Source: Tenacibaculum dicentrarchi (GTDB lineage: Bacteria > Bacteroidota > Bacteroidia > Flavobacteriales > Flavobacteriaceae). Taken from it: DNA of 64,000 bases. The stretch is taken from NCBI RefSeq assembly GCF_964036635.1, contig NZ_OZ038524.1, positions 1,536,001 to 1,600,000 of the forward strand, in the 5' to 3' direction. Every line of letters begins with the position of its first letter. The stretch's first letter is position 1. Under the pieces are notes generated by a model. That model searched no databases. It was not told the DNA's origin and saw nothing but the letters and a program-made list of their open reading frames with translations. Shown piece after piece: positions 7,932 through 18,034 of this stretch. A program made the translations under genes and the position numbers.

Positions 7932-9089
7932 TTAATTATTAAATATTTTATTGATATTTTCTTTTGAAAACCCAGCACTTCCTGTCATTCCTTTTCCACC
8001 GATACCTGTTACAACATGCACATTATCACTTACTCCATATTCAAAAATATCTTTTTCTTTACATTGACTATAAAAACCCGCCCATTTATATTGAATATCA
8101 TAAGTTGGTAAGTCTATTATTTTTTTAGCTTCTGCAATCATAAAATTGTCAATATCCTCATTTAAGTCAAAACCTAAATCATCGCTATTTTTTGCAGTTG
8201 CATATTCGTGAGAATCTCCTAAAATTATCGAACCATCCGTAGCTTGTTTAAATAAAATATGAACACCATATTTTTTCTGAAAACTATCAGGATCTTCTTT
8301 TGCTTTAATTTGATTCCAAGACACACATTCTTCAAAAGCCTCATACCTTCGGATTGTAGAACCTGTTAAAATAGAACCATCTAAAGTGTAATTTTTTTGA
8401 GGCTTAGTTTGCATCATTTGTAATTTAGAAACTACCAAATCACTGTTATTATAAATTGATGGATACAACGTTTTAAAATCTACCCCATTACAAATAATAA
8501 CTTTTGATGCTTTAAATACCGCATAGATTGAAGATGTTACCATCACTTCATTATTTATTTCTTCTGTATTAATTACAGTAGTATTATAATAAATATCAAT
8601 ATTTTTTTCTGCGGATAAAAAAGAATGCAAGCGATGAATCATCGTTTTTGGCTCTACTGTTACTTCTTCAGGAAAAAACAAGCCTGCCTTACAATAATCT
8701 GCACGTAATCCTGCATATTTATCTAAACATTGTGCCTTTGTTAATAGATTTGAAGTATAATTATTGTTTTTATTAATTTGATGTAATTCTTCAATTAACT
8801 GAACCTCTTCATCATTAGAAGCTAAATAAACCGTACCATTTTGACGAATTGTAACATCAAACTGACTTTGAATATCTTTATAAATAGCTAAACTTTCTCT
8901 TCCATAATTTTGCCATTTTTGATTCATTCCCGAAGGTACTACTTGTCCGAAATTACGAACCGTTGCTCCTTGTGGCTTAGTATCTCTTTCTAAAATTGCT
9001 ACTGATAATCCTTTTTTTGCTGCGTGATAAGCGTGAAAAGTTCCTAAAACTCCACCTCCAACAACGATTAAATCATACTTATTGTTCAT
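7932..9089 (-). CDS. phosphonate-linked FAD-dependent oxidoreductase (TIGR03364-like)
   Basis: A 385-residue member of the DAO/glycine-oxidase-like FAD family. The N-terminal dinucleotide-binding motif is IVVGGGVLGTFHAYHA (residues 8-23). The C-terminus has the second FAD segment VTGIGGKGMTGSAG. Proteins of this subgroup are repeatedly encoded beside phosphonatase-like hydrolases, and relatives oxidise aminoethylphosphonates at the amine. I infer that it makes a phosphono-aldehyde for the HAD enzyme encoded next. Its start overlaps the end of the transporter gene by 11 bp, which points to translational coupling. No signal peptide is seen, so the enzyme is likely cytoplasmic. Confidence 0.85.
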   Translation of the reverse strand: MNNKYDLIVVGGGVLGTFHAYHAAKKGLSVAILERDTKPQGATVRNFGQVVPSGMNQKWQNYGRESLAIYKDIQSQFDVTIRQNGTVYLASNDEEVQLIEELHQINKNNNYTSNLLTKAQCLDKYAGLRADYCKAGLFFPEEVTVEPKTMIHRLHSFLSAEKNIDIYYNTTVINTEEINNEVMVTSSIYAVFKASKVIICNGVDFKTLYPSIYNNSDLVVSKLQMMQTKPQKNYTLDGSILTGSTIRRYEAFEECVSWNQIKAKEDPDSFQKKYGVHILFKQATDGSIILGDSHEYATAKNSDDLGFDLNEDIDNFMIAEAKKIIDLPTYDIQYKWAGFYSQCKEKDIFEYGVSDNVHVVTGIGGKGMTGSAGFSKENINKIFNN

Positions 9090-10341
9090 ATGCTAATTCT
9101 TTTAATTGTACTGGTTTTTTGTACTTATTCTTAAAAAACTGAAAACTATAAATTGTTATGGCTAATCCTATAAATGCTAAAAAATATAGTGCTTGTGTAA
9201 AAAATGAAAGCCAAGAAATATCTCCTTTTCCAAAATTCTTATAAAGAAGAATCAGAATGCTTCCTAAATATCCGAAGGCATCGGCAATGTAAATTAAGAA
9301 ACCTACGTTTCCGTTAATTTTAAAAGTTGCAATCATTCTATCAAAGAAAATTCCGTTAAAAGGCACGTAACAACTGTACAGTCCTATTCCTGAAACCACC
9401 ATCCAAAATAATGGTGTAATAACTTGTTGTTGATATAAATATGTTGATACCAAAATTGAAATACACCCAATAATCAACACATAATGATAATACATAAAGG
9501 CTTTATAATTTTTAGTGATACTACCTATCATTCCTAAAACAACCAATACAATAATTGCTATTGGGATTTCTGAAATACTATAAATAGAAGCATCTGTATA
9601 ACCTAACGAATCCCATATTTCTCTGGCAAAATTGTCTCTAAAATCTCTAATTGATGTTAATAACATAAAGAAGAAAACGATAAAAGTTAAAGGCAATGCG
9701 TATTTTTTAAATAACTGCTTTCTTTCTTGTTTATTTAATGGCTTTCTTACGGCTCTTAATAGTTTATCTTCTGTTGTTGGTGGTGGTAATTTTTCTAATA
9801 ACCACGCAAAAAACAGCAATGGAAGTATAAAAAATAACCCTGTAATAAATGGCATCCAATATTCATCAAACTGAAATTTATCTAATACCATTTTACCTAT
9901 TGTTTTAACAGCTCCTGAAGAAACTATAAAACTAGACGATAAAATTACTCCTAATAATTCGGTTGATTTTCGTCCTTCTAGATAAGAAAATACAATTCCC
10001 CAAATCATTCCTAATGGTAATCCGTTTAAAAATAAAAAGAGAATATTATAAGGTGCTGGAATAACAGCAAAACCCAACAACGCTAATTCTGCTGAAAAAA
10101 TAAAACCAACTAAATAAAGCATTCTTTTGTATGATTTCATTTCTGAAATTACTTTTATACCAACAAATTTCGATAATGTATAACCAACCACTTGAGCTAC
10201 AATTAATAAAATTTTATAATCAACACCCCAAAAAGCTAAGTTTTCAAATGTTGCTACTGTAAAAGGTTTCCTAAAAGCATACATACAAAAATAAGTACCG
10301 AATGCAGCAATAGAAGCTTGTAATAAAAAACGTAAACGCAT
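9079..10341 (-). CDS. DUF5690-family MFS-like transporter
   Basis: A 420-residue membrane protein with about twelve predicted helices. The first helix begins near residue 5, and the sequence CMYAFRKPFTVATF resembles the start of organophosphate antiporters such as GlpT/UhpT. It matches my recollection of DUF5690, a Bacteroidota family encoded beside phosphonate genes. Likely job: bring a phosphonate across the inner membrane for the FAD and HAD enzymes, with the TonB receptor doing the same at the outer membrane. Substrate is inferred from neighbours only. It overlaps the FAD oxidoreductase gene by 11 bp. Confidence 0.82.
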   Translation of the reverse strand: MRLRFLLQASIAAFGTYFCMYAFRKPFTVATFENLAFWGVDYKILLIVAQVVGYTLSKFVGIKVISEMKSYKRMLYLVGFIFSAELALLGFAVIPAPYNILFLFLNGLPLGMIWGIVFSYLEGRKSTELLGVILSSSFIVSSGAVKTIGKMVLDKFQFDEYWMPFITGLFFILPLLFFAWLLEKLPPPTTEDKLLRAVRKPLNKQERKQLFKKYALPLTFIVFFFMLLTSIRDFRDNFAREIWDSLGYTDASIYSISEIPIAIIVLVVLGMIGSITKNYKAFMYYHYVLIIGCISILVSTYLYQQQVITPLFWMVVSGIGLYSCYVPFNGIFFDRMIATFKINGNVGFLIYIADAFGYLGSILILLYKNFGKGDISWLSFFTQALYFLAFIGLAITIYSFQFFKNKYKKPVQLKELAYEQ

Positions 10342-10364
10342 GAGTTCTTTTTTTTAACATCATT

Positions 10365-10385
10365 AGCCCTCAATTGTTGAGGGCT
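10365..10385 (-). terminator. hairpin between TonB receptor and transporter genes
   Basis: AGCCCTCAA (10365-10373) and TTGAGGGCT (10377-10385) form a perfect 9-bp stem with a 3-nt loop just after the receptor stop codon. There is no good T-run on the minus-strand side, so it may act as a partial terminator or an RNA-stabilising hairpin that lowers expression of the downstream genes relative to the receptor. Confidence 0.5.
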
Positions 10386-10407
10386 TTATGACTGTATTTA
10401 AAAACCA

Positions 10408-13260
10408 CTATAAAGTGAATTTAACACCAATGTTTCCTTTAACACCGTAGTATTCTACTTGTTTCGGGCGGTCTTGGCTTTTACCGTAATGATATATAAG
10501 GGGATTATTTAAAATATTATTGAAATCGGTATATATTGTCCATTTTTTTCCTATTTGATAAGATGCTGAAAAATCTAACGTATTATATTTTCCGTAATAC
10601 ACATCATCAATATCTCTTTCTCCGTAAGCAATAGCGTATTTACCTTTATGATTAAAAGCTACTCGAGTATTAAATCCACCTTTTTCAAAAAATAACTGTG
10701 CATTAAATAAACTACCTGCTTGATAAGCCATTCCTACTTTTCTTCCACTTGCTTTTGTCATTTCAGAATCCATAAACGTAGCGTTTAATTGTGTTCCAAA
10801 GTATTTTAAAAATCCTGGTAAGAAATCAAAACGTCTGTTAATTCCTAATTCTAAACCACCAATCCATGATGCTCCTCCACCGTTTACAGGGGTCGTAAAT
10901 TCAACACCTTCTTTTCCGTTATAAGTTCCTTGATAAGTATCATTATAAATAATATCTGTAATCGATTTATAAAAAACACCTGCATTTACAACACCTACAT
11001 TTTGAAAGTAATATTCTCCTAATAAATCAAAATTCCATGAAAATGTTGGATTTAAATCAGGATTACCTCCTTTAAATTCATTATCAAAAGAAATAAAAGT
11101 TCCTGATGGAGAAATATCACCAAAATTAGGTCTTGAAAAACTTCTTGTTGCTGCAAAACGGATATTTAAATCTCTTTTAGGAGAATATTTAACGTGTAAC
11201 ATTGGTAATACCGCCCAATATTTTTTAGTCTTTATTGATTTTTTCAAAGCATCATTTTCAACAACATACCCTGATACTTTTGTTTCAGTTTTTGTAGCTC
11301 TTAATCCTCCTAAAATAGTCCACTTTTCAGAAGCTTTTAAAGTTCCCATACCATAAAATGATAAATGAGTTTCATCTACATCAAAATTTCTTCCTAATCC
11401 ACTATTATATTGTAAAGCAGAAGAATCATCTTCTAAAACTTTTAAGTTATTTTTATTTGATGCCCAAAAATTATTCATTCCTTCGGTAGATAAAACAGGT
11501 CCAAAAGTTGATTGAATATTAGAACCCATTTCATTTAAATAATCTGCACGACCTGGTTGCTCAATAATATACTGAGAAGAATCTGATAACATTGGAGTTT
11601 CTCCTGCACCATTCCATCCGTAGTATAAATCTTCAAAAGTTGCTCTACGATCTTTATCTCTATATTTAGTACCTACTTTAATTTTGAAGTTATCGTTAAT
11701 CGTATGTTCATAATTTAATGAGGCTGCTATATTATCTCTTTCTTTTATTGATATTTTGTATAATTCTAAATCTGAAAACTTCATTTTAGTTGCATCCATT
11801 TTAAATTTAGAATCGCTAAAAAATCCAAATAAAGCATCTGTATTATTATAATCTAATTTTCCACCATCTGCTTTCCAATAAGCTCTATCATCACCAGCAC
11901 CACCAGCATCTTTTGGTCTGTTATCTAAATAATCAGCATTGATATCAACACCATCTTGTTTAAACTTTACAACAAAATAACTTTTATCTTGTGCTGTTGG
12001 CGTATTTCCGTATTTAAATTCATTAGCATAAGAAGCAATACTCCAATCAAATTTTCCATTTTCAACAAGATGTCTTCCTCCTATTTCTTTTCCAAAAAGC
12101 TCTGTAATTAATTCGTTATGTATATTTTGTAATTCTACTCTTGTAGTACTTGTTCCTGAATCGAATTTATCAAAACGAATTCTATGCTTATAATGTTCTT
12201 CGGTATCAGATAAAGTTCCATAAACTCCTCTAAAGTACATTTTATGAGCAGGTGTAAAATTATATTCCATCGCTGCATTTAATCCCATGGTAATTCTTAC
12301 TCCATTATAATCTCTTAACTCCATTCTAAAAACACCTTCGTCTCCTTTTCTACGTGCTTCAAAATTATCAGTACCCCAACTTCTATTCCAATAAGAACCA
12401 TTAACCATATACCCGAATTTCCCGTCTTTACTTTTGTTACCAATAGTTAAAGAAGCATTATAAATTGGTTCACCCGATTTTTCGTTAAAACCTCCACCAA
12501 TATTTACATTTAAAAGTTTTTTAGTTGGAGCTGTTTGTGTGATGAAATTTACACCGCCACCAATACCATCTGATTCCATATCAGGTGTGTATGCTTTTGC
12601 AGCTTGTACGTATGAAATTAATTCCGATGGAAAAAAATCAAAAGCTGTTGCACGTGAAGTCGTTTCTTCTTCGGCTGTTGGAAGTCTATTTCCGTTAATA
12701 GTTGTTGATGTCCAAAACGGAGGCAATCCTCTTACCGATACAAAACGTCCTTCACCTTGGTCTCTTTCAATAGATAATCCTTGAATACGTTGCACAGTTT
12801 CCGCTGCATTACGGTCTGGTAATTTACCAATACCATCAGAAGCAATTACACTCATAATACTCATTGATTTTTTTTGAATACTCAAAGCTTTTGCTTCACT
12901 ATTTCTTCTTGCTCCTCCATTAATTACAACTTCTTCTAGTGCATTTTCAGAAGGCAATAATGCTACTACACCTATATTTTTACTAGCACTACCAACAATA
13001 GAAACATCTACTATTTTTGTTTGAAAACCGATATAAGAAATTTCTAATTTTATGGTACCATTTTTCATTTTATTTATCACAAAATTTCCATCAAAATCTG
13101 TATAAACTCCTTTTGTAGTTTCTGCTACCGAAACACTTGCTCCAGGTAACGGAAAATTACCATCAGTTACAATTCCTGAAACGTTAGCTTCTTGTGAAAA
13201 AATAGCATTACTTATAAAAAGAACTACTAGTGTACTTAATAAAAGTTTAAATTTATTCAT
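10408..13260 (-). CDS. TonB-dependent receptor, candidate phosphonate importer
   Basis: Outer-membrane receptor of 950 residues. A signal peptide (about 1-22, ending near FSQ) is followed by a carboxypeptidase-regulatory-like beta domain (about 25-100), then a plug with LPDRNAAETVQRIQGLS and VSVRGLPPFWTSTTING, then a 22-strand barrel ending in the aromatic-free GVKFTL. It imports a ligand using TonB energy. It has no SusD partner next to it. It is first in a minus-strand cluster with the transporter, FAD oxidoreductase and phosphonatase-like gene, so I infer a phosphonate or related ligand. Receptor class is firm; ligand is a guess. Confidence 0.9.
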   Translation of the reverse strand: MNKFKLLLSTLVVLFISNAIFSQEANVSGIVTDGNFPLPGASVSVAETTKGVYTDFDGNFVINKMKNGTIKLEISYIGFQTKIVDVSIVGSASKNIGVVALLPSENALEEVVINGGARRNSEAKALSIQKKSMSIMSVIASDGIGKLPDRNAAETVQRIQGLSIERDQGEGRFVSVRGLPPFWTSTTINGNRLPTAEEETTSRATAFDFFPSELISYVQAAKAYTPDMESDGIGGGVNFITQTAPTKKLLNVNIGGGFNEKSGEPIYNASLTIGNKSKDGKFGYMVNGSYWNRSWGTDNFEARRKGDEGVFRMELRDYNGVRITMGLNAAMEYNFTPAHKMYFRGVYGTLSDTEEHYKHRIRFDKFDSGTSTTRVELQNIHNELITELFGKEIGGRHLVENGKFDWSIASYANEFKYGNTPTAQDKSYFVVKFKQDGVDINADYLDNRPKDAGGAGDDRAYWKADGGKLDYNNTDALFGFFSDSKFKMDATKMKFSDLELYKISIKERDNIAASLNYEHTINDNFKIKVGTKYRDKDRRATFEDLYYGWNGAGETPMLSDSSQYIIEQPGRADYLNEMGSNIQSTFGPVLSTEGMNNFWASNKNNLKVLEDDSSALQYNSGLGRNFDVDETHLSFYGMGTLKASEKWTILGGLRATKTETKVSGYVVENDALKKSIKTKKYWAVLPMLHVKYSPKRDLNIRFAATRSFSRPNFGDISPSGTFISFDNEFKGGNPDLNPTFSWNFDLLGEYYFQNVGVVNAGVFYKSITDIIYNDTYQGTYNGKEGVEFTTPVNGGGASWIGGLELGINRRFDFLPGFLKYFGTQLNATFMDSEMTKASGRKVGMAYQAGSLFNAQLFFEKGGFNTRVAFNHKGKYAIAYGERDIDDVYYGKYNTLDFSASYQIGKKWTIYTDFNNILNNPLIYHYGKSQDRPKQVEYYGVKGNIGVKFTL

Positions 13261-13886
<626 letters not shown>

Positions 13887-13892
13887 TAAAAC

Positions 13893-14273
13893 ATGAAATG
13901 CCCTTGTAATCCTACTAAAAACTATGCTGATTGTTGTGAAATAGCACATAAAAACATTCAAAATGTTATAACAGCCGAACAATTAATGCGCTCTCGTTAC
14001 AGTGCCTTTGTGTTAGCTAATATTGATTATTTACATAAAAGCCATCATTCAAGCACTCGTCCTTCGAAAGAAGAAAATAAAGAAATTTTACTTTGGACAA
14101 AATCTGTTGAATGGATAAAGTTAGAAATTATCAATACAAATAAAGGTACAGCTTCTGAAATTACAGGAAATGTAATGTTTGAAGCATTTTTCAAAGAAAA
14201 TGATAAAATAAATAGCATAAAAGAGAATTCTTCTTTCTGTAAAGAAGATAATAATTGGGTATATTTAAAATGA
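13893..14273 (+). CDS. ychJ: YchJ-family SEC-C motif protein
   Basis: A 126-residue protein of the YchJ/UPF0225 family. The N-terminus has the metal-binding SEC-C style CPCNPTKNYADCC motif (residues 3-15), and the core motif AEQLMRSRYSAFVLANIDYL (about 27-46) is diagnostic. The biochemical role is unknown; the Cys cluster probably binds zinc. It sits 6 bp behind the preceding unknown gene and ahead of the thr leader region. Confidence 0.88.
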   Translation: MKCPCNPTKNYADCCEIAHKNIQNVITAEQLMRSRYSAFVLANIDYLHKSHHSSTRPSKEENKEILLWTKSVEWIKLEIINTNKGTASEITGNVMFEAFFKENDKINSIKENSSFCKEDNNWVYLK

Positions 14274-14320
14274 AATTGATTTTTTTTAAATAAAAAACAC
14301 TGATTATTGAAAAAAAAGTT

Positions 14321-14328
14321 TACATTTG
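14321..14328 (+). promoter_or_regulatory. -7-like element of the thr operon
   Basis: TACATTTG fits TAnnTTTG. If used, transcription would begin near 14334, which would exclude the TTG at 14307 as the leader start and favour the GTG at 14334. No good -33 partner is seen. Confidence 0.35.
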
Positions 14329-14333
14329 ATACA

Positions 14334-14447
14334 GTGTTAAACAACAGAACAAATATCATTTCTTTACCTATCGTAGCTCCTACGATAAATTCTGTTGGCT
14401 TAATTATTTCTACAATTATTATTTCTATTATCATTATTACCCTTTAG
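14334..14447 (+). CDS. putative Ile/Thr-rich leader peptide of thrABC
   Basis: A short frame (stop TAG 14445-14447) ends in LIISTIIISIIIITL, nine Ile and two Thr in the last fifteen codons before the stop. Threonine is the product of the operon and the precursor of isoleucine, as in the classical thr leader of enterobacteria. The frame is open from 14304; possible starts are TTG 14307 or GTG 14334, neither strong. The same RNA can fold: AACAGAA 14343-14349 with TTCTGTT 14390-14396, and TATCGTAG 14369-14376 with CTACGATA 14380-14387. Ile is common in AT-rich DNA, which tempers the call. Confidence 0.5.
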   Translation: MLNNRTNIISLPIVAPTINSVGLIISTIIISIIIITL

Positions 14448-14480
14448 GGGTTAATTATATACATATCACTTTCGTACCTA

Positions 14481-14511
14481 TTTATTTTTTCAAAATTGAA
14501 AAACAGATAAA
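14481..14511 (+). terminator. AT-rich hairpin between thr leader and thrA
   Basis: TTTTTCAA (14486-14493) pairs with TTGAAAAA (14496-14503), and TTTAT (14481-14485) pairs with ATAAA (14507-14511) across a CAG bulge. It lies 34 bp after the leader stop and before thrA. It lacks GC pairs and an immediate T-run, so an attenuator role is only tentative. Confidence 0.3.
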
Positions 14512-14552
14512 TAACAACCTATATTTTTATAATAATTTTTATACCTTTTAAG

Positions 14553-16994
14553 ATGAAAGTTTTAAAATTCGGAGGTTCATCCGTAGCTAATAGTGAAACA
14601 ATAAGTAAAGTAGTTAAAATAGTAGCAAATGCTTCAGCTAAAGAAAAAATAGCTGTTGTTGTTTCTGCTTTTGGCAAAACAACTAATAAATTAATAGCAT
14701 CTGCAAATAAAGCAGCTAATAATGATGTAAATTATACCATTCTTTTTAAAGAAGTAGCACAACATCATGCAGAAGTAATTTCAGATTTAGTTAAAAAAGA
14801 TGCACAATCTGAAGTTCAGGAGCATGTAAATACCTTATTTAATCAATTACAAACTTTATTAGAAGGTTGTTTTTTACTAAGTGAAGTTACACCAAAAACA
14901 ATGGCTACAATTAGTGGTTTTGGTGAACGTTTATCATCTTATATAATTTCTGAAGTTACTAAAAACACTTTAAATGCTAATTATAAAGATAGTAGAGAAC
15001 TTATTATTACTTCTAATGTTTTTGATAAAGCACAAGTAAATTTTGCTGTTACCAATAAAAACTGTCAAGATTATTTTAATCAAAATAAATATCAAGTAAC
15101 AGTTTTACCAGGTTTTATAGCCAAAACAGAAAACGGACTACCAACAACATTAGGTAGAGGAGGTTCTGATTATACTGCCGCTATTTATGCAGCTGCTTTA
15201 CAAGCAAACGAATTACAAATCTGGACAGATGTTAGTGGAATGTTTACTGCAAATCCGAGTGTTGTAAAACAAGCTTTTCCTATTCCTGAAATTTCATATC
15301 AAGAAGCAATGGAACTTTCACATTTTGGAGCAAAAGTTATTTATCCTCCTACTATTCAACCAGTATTAGAAAAAGAAATTCCTATTGTAATAAAGAACAC
15401 TTTTGAACCATCAAATGTGGGTACTTTAATTGCTAAAAATGTAAAAAGCACTAATTTAGTAAAAGGAATAACACATATAGAAGATATTACTTTATTAACT
15501 TTAGAAGGTACTGGAATGGTTGGTGTATCTGGTATTTCTAAACGTTTATTTGAAACACTTTCTAATAAAGATGTTAGTGTAGTATTAATTACACAAGCTT
15601 CTTCAGAGCACTCTATTTGTGTTGGAATTTATGATGAAGATGCTAAAAAAGCCGAAAAAGCTATTAATGATGCTTTTGAAACTGAAATAGAGCGTCAAAA
15701 AATAAAACCTGTAATTGTAGAACAAGGTTTAGCTATTTTAGCTTTAGTTGGTGATAACATGAAAAATCATCAAGGTTTAAGTGGGCAAATGTTTAGCGCC
15801 TTAGGAAAAAACAATGTAAATATTAGAGCTATTGCACAAGGTGCTTCTCAAAAAAATATATCAGCAGTGATAGATAGTAAAGATGCTAAAAAAGGATTAA
15901 ACACCTTGCACGAACAATTTTTTGAAGAAAAAGTAAAACAACTTAATTTATTTGTTACAGGTGTTGGTAATGTTGGTGAGCGATTTTTAGCGCAAATAAA
16001 TCAACAAAAAGACTACTTAAAAGAACATTTAAAAATGAGTATTCGTGTTGTTGGACTTGCAAATTCTAAAAAAATGACTTTTGATACCAATGGTATCGAT
16101 TTAAATAATTGGAAAGATGCATTAAGTAACGGAGAACCTGCTACTTTAGATGATTTTTTCAATAAAACAAAAAATTACAATCTACGTAACGCTGTTTTTG
16201 TAGATAATACGGCTAATCAGAAAGTATCTGAAACATACGAACAATACTTACGCAATAGTATTGCTGTAGTTACTTGTAATAAAATAGCCTGTGCATCTAG
16301 CTTAGAAAACTATAAAACATTAAAAGCTGTATCAAGAAAATACAACGCTCCTTTCTTATTTGAAACAAACGTAGGTGCTGGTTTACCAGTTATTGATACA
16401 CTTAAAAACTTAATTGCTTCTGGTGATAGAGTTCAAAAAATACAAGCAGTTTTATCGGGGAGTTTAAATTTTGTTTTTAATAACTTTAATGAAAATACTA
16501 CTTTTCATGATGTTGTTGCTCAAGCTCAAAAAGAAGGATATACAGAACCAGACCCTAAAATTGATTTAAGCGGTGTTGATGTTGCCAGAAAAATATTAAT
16601 ATTAGCTCGTGAAAGTGGTTATGAATTAGAATTATCTGATATTGATAATAATGCTTTCTTACCTGAAAAAAGCTTAAACACAACCAATAATGATGATTTT
16701 TACGCTAGTTTAACAGAATTTGAGGCTCATTTTCAAAATATATTTAAAGAAGCTAACGATAAAAACTGTCGTTTAAAATATGTTGCCGAATTTGCTAATG
16801 GTAAAGCTAAAGTAGGTTTACAACACATTCCTGCTGACCATCCTTTTTACAATTTAGAAGGAAGTGATAATATTGTGTTATTTTTTACAGACAGATATCC
16901 TGTAAATCCTTTATTAATAAAAGGTGCTGGAGCTGGTGCAGATGTTACTGCTTCAGGAATTTTTGCGGATGTAATTCGCATCGGAAATAGTTAA
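14553..16994 (+). CDS. thrA: bifunctional aspartate kinase / homoserine dehydrogenase I
   Basis: First and third steps from aspartate toward threonine. The kinase domain begins with KFGGSS (residues 5-10) and includes GRGGSDYTA. Two ACT regulatory segments follow (about 310-465, for example LEGTGMVGVSGISKR and VGDNMKNHQGLSGQMFSAL), the usual site of threonine feedback. The dehydrogenase starts with the NAD(P)-binding motif VTGVGNVGERF near 468-478 and ends with the catalytic region LSGSLNFVFN and EGYTEPDPKIDLSG. The 813-residue length is standard for the fusion. It is followed at 39 bp by thrB and then thrC, and preceded by a possible attenuation leader. Confidence 0.97.
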   Translation: MKVLKFGGSSVANSETISKVVKIVANASAKEKIAVVVSAFGKTTNKLIASANKAANNDVNYTILFKEVAQHHAEVISDLVKKDAQSEVQEHVNTLFNQLQTLLEGCFLLSEVTPKTMATISGFGERLSSYIISEVTKNTLNANYKDSRELIITSNVFDKAQVNFAVTNKNCQDYFNQNKYQVTVLPGFIAKTENGLPTTLGRGGSDYTAAIYAAALQANELQIWTDVSGMFTANPSVVKQAFPIPEISYQEAMELSHFGAKVIYPPTIQPVLEKEIPIVIKNTFEPSNVGTLIAKNVKSTNLVKGITHIEDITLLTLEGTGMVGVSGISKRLFETLSNKDVSVVLITQASSEHSICVGIYDEDAKKAEKAINDAFETEIERQKIKPVIVEQGLAILALVGDNMKNHQGLSGQMFSALGKNNVNIRAIAQGASQKNISAVIDSKDAKKGLNTLHEQFFEEKVKQLNLFVTGVGNVGERFLAQINQQKDYLKEHLKMSIRVVGLANSKKMTFDTNGIDLNNWKDALSNGEPATLDDFFNKTKNYNLRNAVFVDNTANQKVSETYEQYLRNSIAVVTCNKIACASSLENYKTLKAVSRKYNAPFLFETNVGAGLPVIDTLKNLIASGDRVQKIQAVLSGSLNFVFNNFNENTTFHDVVAQAQKEGYTEPDPKIDLSGVDVARKILILARESGYELELSDIDNNAFLPEKSLNTTNNDDFYASLTEFEAHFQNIFKEANDKNCRLKYVAEFANGKAKVGLQHIPADHPFYNLEGSDNIVLFFTDRYPVNPLLIKGAGAGADVTASGIFADVIRIGNS

Positions 16995-17033
16995 AATATT
17001 AAAAATATTCACTTCGGATAAAAAAGAAAAAAG

Positions 17034-17966
17034 ATGAATTATATAAAAATATTTGCTCCTGCAACAGTTGCTAATGTTTCTTGCGGATTTGACTCTATGG
17101 GATTAGCCGTAGATACAATGGGTGATGAAATGACGTTTACAAAAACAACAGAAAAAGGAGTTAAAATTACAGAAATTACAGGTGCTGATGGTTTAAGTTT
17201 TGATGCTACTAAAAATGCTGCTGGAGTTGTTACTTTGGCAATGCTAGAAAAACATCCTGTTGATTTTGGTATTGAAATAACAATGCACAAAGGTTTTTCT
17301 CCAGGAAGTGGATTAGGTAGTAGTGCAGCAAGTTCAGCAGGTGCAGCTTTTGGAGTGAATGAACTACTTAACAAACCTTTTTCTACATTAGAATTAACAA
17401 AATTTTCAATGATAGGTGAAGAAACTGCTTGCGGTACTCCAATTGCTGATAATGTTTCGGCAGCAGTTTATGGTGGTTTTGTACTTATCCGAAGTTATGA
17501 ACCTTTAGATATAATTAAATTACCTGTACCAAGCGAATTACAATTAGTTGCCATACATCCACAAATTGAAGTAAAAACTAAAGACGCTCGTGAAGTTTTA
17601 CCTGATAACGTATCGTTAAAAAATGCCATTACTCAATGGGCTAATGTTGGTGGATTAGTAAGTGGTTTATACTCTAATGATTATCAATTAATCAGCAACT
17701 CATTAACTGATGTAATTGTTGAACCTGCTAGAAAACACTTAATTCCTCATTTCGATTTAGTTAAAAATGAAGCCATAAAAGCGGGTGCTTTAGGTGCAGG
17801 AATTTCAGGTTCAGGCCCTACTATTTTTGCCTTATGCAAAGGTAAAAAAACAGCTAAAAAAGTTAAAGAAGCAATACAAAATGCCTACGCCGATAAAAAT
17901 ATTGATTTCACCTTATTTTCATCAAAAATAAATACCGAAGGAATAAAAATTTTAGAAACTAAATAA
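17034..17966 (+). CDS. thrB: homoserine kinase
   Basis: GHMP-family kinase of 310 residues that phosphorylates homoserine. The start has the typical IFAPATVANVSCGFDSMGLA; the ATP-binding motif is SPGSGLGSSAASSAGAA (about 86-102). The C-terminal GHMP motif is AGALGAGISGSGPTIFAL. Second gene of thrABC. Confidence 0.97.
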   Translation: MNYIKIFAPATVANVSCGFDSMGLAVDTMGDEMTFTKTTEKGVKITEITGADGLSFDATKNAAGVVTLAMLEKHPVDFGIEITMHKGFSPGSGLGSSAASSAGAAFGVNELLNKPFSTLELTKFSMIGEETACGTPIADNVSAAVYGGFVLIRSYEPLDIIKLPVPSELQLVAIHPQIEVKTKDAREVLPDNVSLKNAITQWANVGGLVSGLYSNDYQLISNSLTDVIVEPARKHLIPHFDLVKNEAIKAGALGAGISGSGPTIFALCKGKKTAKKVKEAIQNAYADKNIDFTLFSSKINTEGIKILETK

Positions 17967-18034
17967 AAATAATAGCACAAAAAATATTTTAACTTTATTA
18001 ATAATGCTTTTCATAAAAAATAAAAAAAATAAAA

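Noticed and set aside
14045..14434. Minus-strand open frame of 129 codons across ychJ and the thr leader
   Set aside because: It opposes a well-supported YchJ gene and the leader RNA, and its sequence is low-complexity Ile/Phe/Ser; a shadow.
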